From Zobellia galactanivorans (GTDB taxonomy: Bacteria > Bacteroidota > Bacteroidia > Flavobacteriales > Flavobacteriaceae): a stretch of DNA of 64,000 bases. Shown one piece after another: positions 1 through 7,799 of this stretch. The DNA lies in contig NC_015844.1 in the NCBI RefSeq assembly GCF_000973105.1, positions 2,042,501 to 2,106,500 of the forward strand, read 5' to 3'. The notes below the pieces were generated by a model. The model had not been told where the DNA came from. It was given only the letters and a program-made list of their open reading frames with translations, and ran no database searches. How positions within the stretch are numbered: the stretch's first letter is position 1; every line of letters starts with the position of its first letter. Position numbers and translations under genes: made by a program.

Positions 1-371
1 CCAATGATGCCAATACCCAAATAGTCGATGTCACTAAAATACCTGACGGATGGCAAGGATTGGACGCCGGTCCAAAAACCTTGGAAATCTTCAAGGAAGT
101 CATTTTGAAGTCAAAGACCATTTTGTGGAACGGACCTATCGGTGTTTTTGAAATGGAGAGTTTTGCAAAAGGAACCATAGCCGTAGGGAATTTTATTGAT
201 GAGGCCACTAAAAATGGGGCATTTTCACTTGTAGGTGGAGGTGATTCGGTTGCGGCCGTAAAACAGTTCGGTTTTGAGAACAAGGTAAGTTATGTGTCTA
301 CCGGTGGAGGTGCCATGTTAGAAAGCCTAGAAGGAAAAACACTACCCGGTATTGCTGCAATAAAGGGCTAG
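1..371 (+). CDS. pgk: Phosphoglycerate kinase, C-terminal part (cut by window edge)
   Basis: Glycolytic kinase that transfers phosphate between 1,3-bisphosphoglycerate and ADP in the cytoplasm. Only about the last 122 residues are inside the window, and the reading frame is open from base 3. The conserved GPIGVFEM segment, the nucleotide-binding [10 protein letters not shown] loop and the terminal [19 protein letters not shown] signature are all present, so this is the ATP-binding C-terminal lobe. The gene ends normally with TAG. A hairpin with a T-rich tail lies about 90 bases downstream. The start and N-terminal domain lie upstream of base 1. Confidence 0.97.
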   Translation, partial: NDANTQIVDVTKIPDGWQGLDAGPKTLEIFKEVILKSKTILWNGPIGVFEMESFAKGTIAVGNFIDEATKNGAFSLVGGGDSVAAVKQFGFENKVSYVSTGGGAMLESLEGKTLPGIAAIKG

Positions 372-459
372 TAAAGGCGTTATCGATAAACGGGGAGGCT
401 GTGCGCCACCGCTTTATTGGTTAAAAATTTTATTATTCAATAAAAAAGAACGATTTTAG

Positions 460-489
460 TAGGGTTACGGCATGCTGTAACCCTATTTG
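460..489 (+). terminator. Probable terminator after pgk
   Basis: A 9-bp perfect stem (TAGGGTTAC at 460-468 with its complement at 477-485) encloses an 8-base loop and runs into a TTTGTATAAAT tail. It lies between pgk and the transglycosylase gene. The T-run is interrupted, so efficiency is uncertain. Confidence 0.55.
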
Positions 490-525
490 TATAAATAAAT
501 TCGCCTTGTTTTATAAACACATTTG

Positions 526-2169
526 ATGACAAAGAACAGAAAACATTTTCTCACGATATTCTCAAGTCTGGTATTGGCTTTGCCTATAGTGGCCCAAGAA
601 CAGGAAAGAGATTCTGTTACAGGCCCTCAAGACGAAACGGTCGGTATGGTATCCGATACCTTGGCGATGGATTTGAACGGTATTGAACAAATGGAGCAAA
701 TGGCCCATGACAGTATCGCATTGAACGACAGTCCCATTGTGCTTTTAAAGGACAGTACCGGCTTAAAAGTGAAATTGCGTGATTTGCCGGAAGCCGCTAA
801 GTACGATAGTCTGTGGATGAAGGAACTTTACGCCAACGCAAGCCTCTCACAAGAGATGTTCAACGAGGTTGAAAAGCTGGATTACGACAAGTCCTATCCG
901 ACCTCATTGCCTACTGATACCCTCAAAGCCCGTTTGGAGCGATTGAACCAAAAGACTCCGTTCAATATTGCCTATAACCCTTCGTTGGAAAATGTCATCA
1001 AATCTTTTCTTTTTAGAAAAAGGGATCTAATGGAACGCATGCTAACGGTAAGCCAGTTCTACTTTCCTTTGTTTGAACAAGAGCTTGACAATTACGATAT
1101 TCCTTTGGAAATGAAATACCTTTCCATTGTTGAATCCGCATTGAACCCGCGGGCAAGGTCACGTGTAGGTGCTACCGGTCTTTGGCAATTTATGTACGGT
1201 ACCGGAAAACAGTATAATCTGAACGTGAACAGTTTTGTGGATGAACGGAGCGACCCTATTAAATCGACCACCGCCGCATGCCAGTTCTTAGCGAAATTAT
1301 ATGATATTTATGGGGATTGGGATTTGGCCTTGGCCGCATACAATTCCGGTCCGGGTAACGTGAACAAGGCGATAAGAAGGTCAGGGGGCTATAAGAACTA
1401 CTGGAACATTCGTCGCTATCTTCCACGTGAAACAGCAGGTTACGTACCGGCTTTTTTGGCTACAATGTACTTGTTTGAATATGCCGAAGAGCACGGTCTA
1501 AAGGGGCAACAGGTAGAAAGGGCCTATTTTGAAACCGATACCGTTCATGTAAAGAGCCTTATTACCTTTGATCAGCTAGCCGAACTTACGGGTGTTGGAA
1601 AAGAAGAGCTCATCGTTTTGAACCCTTCGTACAAGTTGAACGTTATCCCTTATGTTGAGGGAAAAAAACACGTTTTGCGCTTACCGAAATATGCTATTGG
1701 CAGTTTTGTACATAACGAAGAGGCCATTTATGCCCATGTAAAAAAAGAATTGGAGAGCGAGGAGAGTCCCCTGCCGAAATTGGTGAAGGAGGCAGAGGAA
1801 AACCGTATTCGCTACAAGGTACGCAGCGGCGATTTTCTCGGACGTATCGCAGAACTCTATGGGGTGCGCGTAAGCCAGATCAAACAATGGAACGGTCTTA
1901 GAAGCAACAATCTTAGAATTGGCCAGCGCCTTACCATTTACCCGAGAAGAATGCCAGGTTCAACGGTGGCGTCGACCAAAACATCGACTTCTTCAAAAAA
2001 CTACGCATCTGGGACAAAGACCCATACAGTAAGGAGCGGGGACTCACTCTGGACCATCTCGAAAAAATATCCAGGAATTTCTGTTGAAAATTTACGACAA
2101 TGGAACGGTATTAGTGGTAAAAACCTAAAACCGGGCACAAAATTGAAATTGTGCGAATGTTCATCGTAA
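526..2169 (+). CDS. mltD: MltD-like membrane-bound lytic transglycosylase with two LysM domains
   Basis: Cleaves the glycan strand of peptidoglycan in the periplasm. The 547-residue product has an N-terminal signal peptide ending near LALPIVAQ. A family-1 lytic transglycosylase domain occupies about residues 185-300: the catalytic glutamate lies in KYLSIVESALNP, followed by GATGLWQFM and the AAYNSGPGNV motif. Two LysM peptidoglycan-binding domains follow, at about 433-477 (YKVRSGDFLGRIAELYGV) and 500-543 (HTVRSGDSLWTISKKY). An in-frame TTG lies one codon before the ATG; I prefer the ATG at 526. The DUF4837 gene starts 13 bases after the stop, so the two are probably co-transcribed. Confidence 0.93.
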   Translation: MTKNRKHFLTIFSSLVLALPIVAQEQERDSVTGPQDETVGMVSDTLAMDLNGIEQMEQMAHDSIALNDSPIVLLKDSTGLKVKLRDLPEAAKYDSLWMKELYANASLSQEMFNEVEKLDYDKSYPTSLPTDTLKARLERLNQKTPFNIAYNPSLENVIKSFLFRKRDLMERMLTVSQFYFPLFEQELDNYDIPLEMKYLSIVESALNPRARSRVGATGLWQFMYGTGKQYNLNVNSFVDERSDPIKSTTAACQFLAKLYDIYGDWDLALAAYNSGPGNVNKAIRRSGGYKNYWNIRRYLPRETAGYVPAFLATMYLFEYAEEHGLKGQQVERAYFETDTVHVKSLITFDQLAELTGVGKEELIVLNPSYKLNVIPYVEGKKHVLRLPKYAIGSFVHNEEAIYAHVKKELESEESPLPKLVKEAEENRIRYKVRSGDFLGRIAELYGVRVSQIKQWNGLRSNNLRIGQRLTIYPRRMPGSTVASTKTSTSSKNYASGTKTHTVRSGDSLWTISKKYPGISVENLRQWNGISGKNLKPGTKLKLCECSS

Positions 2170-2182
2170 ACCTAAACTTAAA

Positions 2183-3178
2183 ATGAAACAAGCTGGAACA
2201 TTATTTTTACTCTTAACCCTCTTATTTTCTTCTTGTAAAGAATCAAAAAGCAAAAAATACCTGCCATCTTCAGTTGGCGCGATCAATTCTATGGTCGTTG
2301 TTATAGATAACGAACTATGGAAGGGGAGCGTGGGTGATACCATAAGGCGACACTTTGCGGCTCCCGTGGTCGGAATGCCTATGGACGAGCCTTTGTTCAC
2401 TATTGATCAGGTCGCCCCAAAATTTTTCACGGGATCAATTCGAAATACACGATCTATTCTTTACGTGATGGAAGACTCTCTGAACCTGGCCCACGTAAAA
2501 ACCGATATGTACGCCTCACCGCAGCGTGTTGGTGTTATTAAGGGTACGAGCAAGGACGAGATAATAGAAAACGTAAAGGCCAAGGCCGATGATATCATCA
2601 CCGCTTTTAAGGATATGGAAATCGAGGCGGCCCAAAAACGGTTTGAACGCTCATTGAGCAAAGAGACCGTATTGAAAGACAAGTTCGGTATTTCCCTGAA
2701 CATACCCTCTATTTACAAGGTGGGAAAGCAAGAAGACAATTTTGTTTGGATCGATAGAGAGATACAAAGAGGCACCGCCAATATCACCGTATATGAAATG
2801 CCCGGCGATAGTTTTTCGAACGATTCTACCTTGGTAAAGGATATTGTGGCCATGCGTGATTCTATAGGGGCCCTATACATTCCCGGACCCGATGTGCCCA
2901 ACAAGATCACCCATATGCGCACCGAGCCTGCATTTGCTCCCTATGTTTATCCTGCCGAAATCGGTGGTTTAAAAGGAGTTGAAGTAAGAGGCCTTTGGGA
3001 TATTAAGAACTTCCCTATGGCAGGACCCTTTCTTACCTACATCTTAAACGATAAGGAAAACAATCGGAAACTGGTGTTGGAAGGCTTTGTATTTGCCCCG
3101 GCAACCGAAAAAAGAAACGATCTGTTTGAATTGGAGGCAATCTTGAAGACATTTAAAATAGAGGGAGTCAAAAACTGA
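2183..3178 (+). CDS. DUF4837 family lipoprotein
   Basis: A 331-residue protein with a lipoprotein signal (TLLFSSCKESK; lipidated cysteine near residue 18), so it should be anchored in the envelope. The body contains repeated alpha/beta segments with no catalytic motif I recognise. It matches my recollection of the Bacteroidota-specific DUF4837 family, which commonly follows an MltD-type transglycosylase as it does here with a 13-base gap. A role in cell-wall turnover is inferred from that neighbour only. A strong hairpin terminator lies 20 bases after the stop. Confidence 0.82.
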   Translation: MKQAGTLFLLLTLLFSSCKESKSKKYLPSSVGAINSMVVVIDNELWKGSVGDTIRRHFAAPVVGMPMDEPLFTIDQVAPKFFTGSIRNTRSILYVMEDSLNLAHVKTDMYASPQRVGVIKGTSKDEIIENVKAKADDIITAFKDMEIEAAQKRFERSLSKETVLKDKFGISLNIPSIYKVGKQEDNFVWIDREIQRGTANITVYEMPGDSFSNDSTLVKDIVAMRDSIGALYIPGPDVPNKITHMRTEPAFAPYVYPAEIGGLKGVEVRGLWDIKNFPMAGPFLTYILNDKENNRKLVLEGFVFAPATEKRNDLFELEAILKTFKIEGVKN

Positions 3179-3198
3179 TTTTACTCACATAAAACAGC

Positions 3199-3230
3199 AA
3201 ATACGGCCATCTTCAAAGATGGCCGTATTT
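3199..3230 (+). terminator. Intrinsic terminator of the mltD-DUF4837 operon
   Basis: A perfect 14-bp stem (AAATACGGCCATCT at 3199-3212, complement at 3217-3230) with a 4-base loop ends in TTTGTTTGG. The A-run on the left arm means it could also act on the opposite strand. Confidence 0.8.
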
Positions 3231-3531
3231 GTTTGGTGCCTAAACGCTTTATTTGGGCAAATAGGGGCTTTTGCCTAGTCTTTTCGCCCGGACATAGTAG
3301 AAGAACCTCGATTAGGGAGGAAACGACTTTTAAATACGCTTAAAACAAGTATTGACACATTTGGCTTCCATGTCAAAACCTATTTTAACTAATCGTTTTT
3401 GGGGTAGCCATAAGGATTCTAACAAACTCTTTTTACAGTCGCTGTACCTAGGGTGTTATCATCTGTAAATGAGGGTAGGGTCACTTAAAAACTTCTCTTA
3501 ATGTTGAAAGTATACCGTGTCTTTAAGACAT

Positions 3532-3562
3532 AAAAAAACCGCTGTTGGTAGGGCAGCGGTTT
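3532..3562 (-). terminator. Intrinsic terminator of the OmpA-family gene
   Basis: Read on the minus strand, a 9-bp stem (AAACCGCTG paired across 3536-3544 and 3554-3562) with a 9-base loop is followed by a run of seven T residues. It lies 22 bases beyond the OmpA stop codon. Confidence 0.85.
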
Positions 3563-3584
3563 CTTTTTCCATATTTTTTGGTTT

Positions 3585-6119
3585 TTACATATGTGTAATG
3601 ATGAACTCAGATCTTCGGTTGAGTACGTGGTCCGCTTCCGAACAAGGCGTAGATCCGTCACATTCGTTAAGAAGCTTGCTCTCACCGTAACCGATGGCAC
3701 TCTCTATACGTTCAGGGGAGATACCTTGGGAAATGATATAGTCCCTAGTGGATTTGGCCCTTTTATCGGATAGGTATTCGTTGTATACTTTGCTACCCCT
3801 TGAATCGGTGTGCGATTCAATTTTGATGACCATGCTCGGGTATTCCTTCATTACATTGACGAGCTTATCCAATTCTTTGGCGGCATCAGGTCTGATGTGC
3901 GACTTGTCAAAATTGAAATAGATCATTTCGGTCTTGATTTTCTTGATACCATCTTCAATGGCAATCATTTCTTCAAGACGTTTCATGGCGATATCGACTT
4001 TTACGGTATCGTTTTTCGTCGTTTCTATCAATCTTTCGTTATCTACAAATTTGTCTTCAACCGTTTTAAGAAGGTATTTGGTTGAGCTGTCGAGGTCCTC
4101 GAAAATGAAATTCCCTTCGTCATCGGCAATCGTTTCTTTAAGTTTTATCCCGTTTTCATCTAAAAGCTCGACCAAGGCCTGGGGCATTACTTCACCCGTT
4201 ACCAGTTCGGTGACAACACCGGCAATGGCATTATGGTTGGCAGGTGTTTCCTCTAGGGTCAAACGTTTGAACGAATAAATATCGTCATCGCCTTTGCCGC
4301 CTTCACGGTTCGAGGCAAAATATCCCTGTTGGTTGGCTTCGTTCACGATATATGAAAAGTCATCCTTATTGCTGTTTATCGGTTGTCCGAGATTTTTTAC
4401 TTCTTGAAAACCGTTTTCGGGATCGTAAGCGCTCTCATAGATGTCCAATCCTCCAAGACCGGTTAATCCATCCGAAGAAAAATATAGCTTTTCCCCATTA
4501 AAGAAAGGGAACATTTCGCGTTGTTCCGTATTGATGCTCGGACCCAAGTTTCTGGGCTCGGAGAAACTGCCGTCATCAAGCACGTCTACAACAAAGATGT
4601 CGGTTTTGCCCAAGCTACCTGGCATATCTGAAACAAAATAAAGCTGCTTGCCGTCAGGACTCAATGCGGGGTGGCCCGTGGAGTAATTATCGCTATTGAA
4701 AGAGACTTCCGTCGCTTCGGTCCATTCGGTGTCCACTTTGATCGATTTGTAGATTTTCAAATGGTTTATGCCCTTCTTATCCCTCTTGAGTTTTTTACCG
4801 TAGTTGTTGCGGGTAAAATACATGGTCTTGTTATCGGGTGAAAACGTAACCGAGGCTTCATGGTATTTGGTATTAATTTTTTTGGAAAGCTTTAAGGCTT
4901 CCTTTAGGTCGTTCGTCTCTTCGTTTATTTTGGCCACGTACAGGTCGAGGTAAGGCTGGTTGTTCCACTTGTACTTACGGGAGGTAAATATAGAGGAGTC
5001 TTTGGCGGAGGAAAAAACCACCTGATTTGAATCAAGGAACATTGGGGAAAAATCGGAGTACTGGGTATTTATGGCCAAATTTTTGAGTTCTAAATCGCTT
5101 TTGGAACTTAGGATGTTGTCCAAAGTGGTCTCATTCGCTTGGGCCCTGTTCGCCAATGCGTCGTTAGGGGTATCCTTAACTTTTTTGTTGTAGAGGCGCA
5201 TAAGGCGTTTGGATCGGGCAAATTTTCCGGTGCCTTTTAGGGAATGGGCGTACTTAAAAATATTCTCGGAAGACATCTCTTCGCCATAGTTTTCATAAAG
5301 TACGTTGTACCATTCGTATGCCTTTTCCATATTGGTGTTGAAATAATAGGCGTCGGCCGCTTTTTGGATGACATCTTTTGATCGGTATTTATCACCTTTT
5401 TCCAATGCCTGTTCGTATAGTTCGGCGGCTTCGGCATACCACATTTTATCAAAGAAATGATCGGCTCTTTGAATGAGTTTGGTCTTGTCGGAAGATTCAC
5501 TGATGCCGCGCTTTGGTGTGGTTTCAGTAACGGCGGACATCCCGTCTTCACGTGTTTCAATGACAGGCATGGCCGGTTGGTCTTTGAGAGAGGCTATGCC
5601 ACTTTCAATAGTTTTGGCTTCGTCGTCGAACATTATACCTTCACCACCAATAGCTTCACTGTTTTCAATTTCCAATATCCAAAGATCATTTTTGTATGTA
5701 CCGTCTAGTTTTGAAACCCATGCATCTACGGCCTCTAGTCCAAAAGGATAATAAGCTATATAGAGGTAATTGAGGTCATTGTTTGTGTTTTTGATATAGT
5801 TGGCCGATTCAAAGCCTTTTCTTTTTAACTTTTTGACGGTTTTGTCAAGTGTTTTAGAATCGGTGAAAACCCCGGAAATGAGGTAATAGCCGTTTTCAAC
5901 ACCTTCAAGGTCGCTGAAGGTTCGGTTGGGAATACCGTGCCGATCGGCAGCCGCTTCAAACGTTTCGGTGACGGAAAAGCTTTCTTCCGAGACTGGGGTA
6001 AAATCAACACTTGGGGTTTCGGAAGGGGGTGCGATTTCTTCCGAGTCGATATTCTGAAACTCTTGGGCCATACAGGTGAACGACACTAGAAAAATATAGG
6101 CGGCGATTAGTTTTTTCAT
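3585..6119 (-). CDS. PorE-like OmpA family protein: SPOR-like, TPR, beta-propeller, CRD and OmpA domains
   Basis: An outer-membrane-associated, peptidoglycan-binding protein of 844 residues. I chose the start at 6119 because it opens a good signal peptide (KKLIAAYIFLVSFTCMA); an upstream in-frame ATG would add 16 residues with no signal character. Domains in order: a SPOR-like segment near 60-140 (YYLISGVFTDSKTL), TPR helices near 210-320, PD40/WD40-like propeller blades near 330-600 (for example FSPDNKTMYFTRN and LSPDGKQLYFVSD), a carboxypeptidase-regulatory-like beta domain near 620-710, and an OmpA C-terminal domain near 731-844 (YFNFDKSHIRPDA, ESHTDSRGS, NRRSEF). The TPR-propeller-CRD-OmpA order is that of PorE in type IX secretion. 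No PorP/SprF gene is adjacent, and the SPOR-like extension is additional. Confidence 0.88.
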   Translation of the reverse strand: MKKLIAAYIFLVSFTCMAQEFQNIDSEEIAPPSETPSVDFTPVSEESFSVTETFEAAADRHGIPNRTFSDLEGVENGYYLISGVFTDSKTLDKTVKKLKRKGFESANYIKNTNNDLNYLYIAYYPFGLEAVDAWVSKLDGTYKNDLWILEIENSEAIGGEGIMFDDEAKTIESGIASLKDQPAMPVIETREDGMSAVTETTPKRGISESSDKTKLIQRADHFFDKMWYAEAAELYEQALEKGDKYRSKDVIQKAADAYYFNTNMEKAYEWYNVLYENYGEEMSSENIFKYAHSLKGTGKFARSKRLMRLYNKKVKDTPNDALANRAQANETTLDNILSSKSDLELKNLAINTQYSDFSPMFLDSNQVVFSSAKDSSIFTSRKYKWNNQPYLDLYVAKINEETNDLKEALKLSKKINTKYHEASVTFSPDNKTMYFTRNNYGKKLKRDKKGINHLKIYKSIKVDTEWTEATEVSFNSDNYSTGHPALSPDGKQLYFVSDMPGSLGKTDIFVVDVLDDGSFSEPRNLGPSINTEQREMFPFFNGEKLYFSSDGLTGLGGLDIYESAYDPENGFQEVKNLGQPINSNKDDFSYIVNEANQQGYFASNREGGKGDDDIYSFKRLTLEETPANHNAIAGVVTELVTGEVMPQALVELLDENGIKLKETIADDEGNFIFEDLDSSTKYLLKTVEDKFVDNERLIETTKNDTVKVDIAMKRLEEMIAIEDGIKKIKTEMIYFNFDKSHIRPDAAKELDKLVNVMKEYPSMVIKIESHTDSRGSKVYNEYLSDKRAKSTRDYIISQGISPERIESAIGYGESKLLNECDGSTPCSEADHVLNRRSEFIITHM

Positions 6120-6479
6120 GATTTGGTATGTTGAAAAAAAAATTTGCCGATCCATAAGATACGGCATGTAGGGTTTTTAAAAAACGTAGGTGCTAAGGCT
6201 ATTTTGGATAGGGGGATACCTTAACTATTATTCTTTGATAACGTAAATTTCAGGTGAAGGTTATACGCGAGCTTTCTTTTGTTGTGAAATGCTGGTTTTG
6301 AGGCATGAAACCCTATACGAACGATGCCTGAAGAGTAGGCCTTCTCAAGTCTGGGAGGTCGAAGGGAACAAGTGATTCCCCGTAATCTGCAATATAAATA
6401 TACTAAATGGTATATTTGTGGAACAAAAAAAACCTCTGCTTTGGGCAAAGGTTTCTAACTAAAATTATGTCGTAATAAA
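6120..6479. other. Intergenic region upstream of the OmpA gene and downstream of tatA
   Basis: These 360 bases contain the tatA terminator at 6430-6454. The remainder must hold the minus-strand promoter of the OmpA gene, but I found no match to TAnnTTTG there. A 75-codon minus-strand open frame at 6221-6448 has no protein-like features and overlaps the terminator. Confidence 0.5.
6430..6454 (-). terminator. Intrinsic terminator of tatA
   Basis: On the minus strand a 10-bp stem with one G-U wobble (AAACCTTTGC against GCAGAGGTTT, 6430-6439 with 6445-6454) is followed directly by a run of T. It lies about 25 bases past the tatA stop. Confidence 0.75.
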
Positions 6480-6662
6480 TTAGTCTTTCTTTTCTTCTAG
6501 GGGCTCGTCTTCTTTAGAAGCATCTTTGAATTCTTTTATACCACTACCAAGTCCGCGCATCAATTCAGGAATCTTTTTTCCTCCAAACAATAAAAGAACC
6601 ACCAACACGACGATGGCTATTTGCCATGGTCCTATCGCCAAAAATATCTGTAAAGTTGTCAT
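6480..6662 (-). CDS. tatA: Sec-independent protein translocase subunit TatA
   Basis: Forms the pore component of the twin-arginine translocation system, which exports folded proteins across the inner membrane. The 60-residue product has the usual layout: a short periplasmic N-terminus, one membrane helix (about 9-27), the [14 protein letters not shown] hinge with amphipathic helix, and a charged acidic tail rich in Lys and Glu. An in-frame upstream ATG at 6713 would add 17 residues; I reject it because 6662 gives the standard TatA N-terminus and a TAnnTTTG promoter element lies inside the longer reading. It is divergent from the M23 peptidase gene, and no tatC is nearby. Confidence 0.95.
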   Translation of the reverse strand: MTTLQIFLAIGPWQIAIVVLVVLLLFGGKKIPELMRGLGSGIKEFKDASKEDEPLEEKKD

Positions 6663-6683
6663 AGTTTTGTTTTTAAACAGATT

Positions 6684-6691
6684 CAAAGATA
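6684..6691 (-). promoter_or_regulatory. Promoter -7 element for tatA
   Basis: The minus strand reads TATCTTTG, an exact match to the Bacteroidota -7 consensus TAnnTTTG, about 21 bases before the tatA ATG. No clear -33 element is visible at the usual spacing. Confidence 0.55.
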
Positions 6692-6845
6692 CTAAAAAAG
6701 TTACTCCGATCACCGTAAATGTAGTGGCAACGCAATTATTTTAACAGATATGCCCGAGTTTTCTTAAATGTATTATAAGCTAGACCGTGGTATTTCAAAG
6801 AATCATTAATTTCGGGCAACCGTATAAGAATCCGATTCCATCCTT

Positions 6846-6853
6846 TATATTTG
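6846..6853 (+). promoter_or_regulatory. Promoter -7 element directly before the M23 peptidase ATG
   Basis: TATATTTG followed by C matches TAnnTTTG(C) exactly and ends only 4 bases before the ATG at 6858. If functional, the transcript would start at or next to the start codon. No clear -33 box is visible. Confidence 0.5.
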
Positions 6854-6857
6854 CTTT

Positions 6858-7724
6858 ATGGCGAAAAAAGTCAAAAAGAGAAAAGAAATCAAACGCAAGC
6901 TACTGCACAAGTACCGTTTGGTCATTCTTAATGAGTCTACCTTTGAAGAGAAAATCTCTTTCAAGCTGAGTCGCCTGAACGTTTTTGTTACGGGTTCGCT
7001 CTGTACCATTGGTCTTATCGCACTCACCACCCTGCTGATTGCCTTTACGCCGCTGCGGGAATATATACCGGGCTACTCGAGTACCAAACTTAAGAAACAG
7101 GCTACTGATCTGACCTATAAAACCGATTCTTTGGTGGCGTCCCTACATAATACGAATCGATATTTAGAGAGTATACGTATGGTCTTACGAGGGGATGTGG
7201 CATCACAGGAAGTGAATTTGGATTCATTGCGCGAACGTTTTAAAATTGACCCATCGAGTATAGACCTTACCCCAATAAAGGAAGATTCGCTATTAAGGGC
7301 CGAGGTGGCCCTGGAAGATAAATACAATTTGTTCGAGCGTAATGCCACAGGGGCCGAAATCGAACTATTTCCTCCCTTGAGCGGTGAAATATCAAACGCT
7401 TACGATCCCGAAAAACAACACTACGCGGTTGATGTAACGGCCCCTAAAGACACCCCTATAAAAGCAGTTGCCAACGGTACCGTAATTTTCTCCGAATGGA
7501 CGGCCGATACAGGTTATGTCATTATTCTAGAGCATAAAGACGGACTCATAAGTGTTTACAAGCACAATGGTTCACTCAATAAAAGGCAAGGCGAAGTGGT
7601 CAGGGCCGGAGAAGTGATTGCCTCCGTAGGCAATACCGGCGAATTCACCACCGGACCTCATCTACACTTTGAATTATGGAGCAACGGTAATGCGGTAAAC
7701 CCCTTAGACTACATAGATTTTTAA
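6858..7724 (+). CDS. M23 family metallopeptidase (peptidoglycan endopeptidase)
   Basis: Zinc-dependent lysostaphin-type peptidase that cuts peptide cross-links in peptidoglycan, or an NlpD/EnvC-like activator. The 288-residue protein begins with a highly basic cytoplasmic tail (AKKVKKRKEIKRK), has one membrane helix at about 44-64, a short linker with coiled-coil character, and a C-terminal M23 domain. Zinc ligands are visible: His188 and Asp192 in HYAVD and the HLH motif at 268-270 in GPHLHFELW. Since these are intact, it should be catalytically active. It faces the periplasm and is divergent from tatA. The GH3-family gene follows after 75 bases. Confidence 0.93.
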   Translation: MAKKVKKRKEIKRKLLHKYRLVILNESTFEEKISFKLSRLNVFVTGSLCTIGLIALTTLLIAFTPLREYIPGYSSTKLKKQATDLTYKTDSLVASLHNTNRYLESIRMVLRGDVASQEVNLDSLRERFKIDPSSIDLTPIKEDSLLRAEVALEDKYNLFERNATGAEIELFPPLSGEISNAYDPEKQHYAVDVTAPKDTPIKAVANGTVIFSEWTADTGYVIILEHKDGLISVYKHNGSLNKRQGEVVRAGEVIASVGNTGEFTTGPHLHFELWSNGNAVNPLDYIDF

Positions 7725-7799
7725 GCTTATACCCCTAATTAATTACGGAAGTGCCGTGGCCGATGTGCTCACCTAAACCTGGATATTTGATTCTTACAT

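Larger units (their letters stand above)
3179..3584. other. Intergenic region between two convergent genes
   Basis: This 406-base region holds the terminator of the upstream operon (3199-3230) and the terminator of the minus-strand OmpA gene (3532-3562). In the roughly 300 bases between them I see only a short imperfect inverted repeat near 3351-3376 (TTGACA facing TGTCAA). I found no credible coding or tRNA sequence. Confidence 0.6.

Noticed and set aside
3231-3531. tRNA or small RNA in the gap between DUF4837 and OmpA genes
   Set aside because: No cloverleaf, T-loop or promoter-like element could be found by eye; only a weak inverted repeat.
6221-6448. 75-codon minus-strand frame between OmpA gene and tatA
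   Set aside because: Overlaps the tatA terminator and has no recognisable features.
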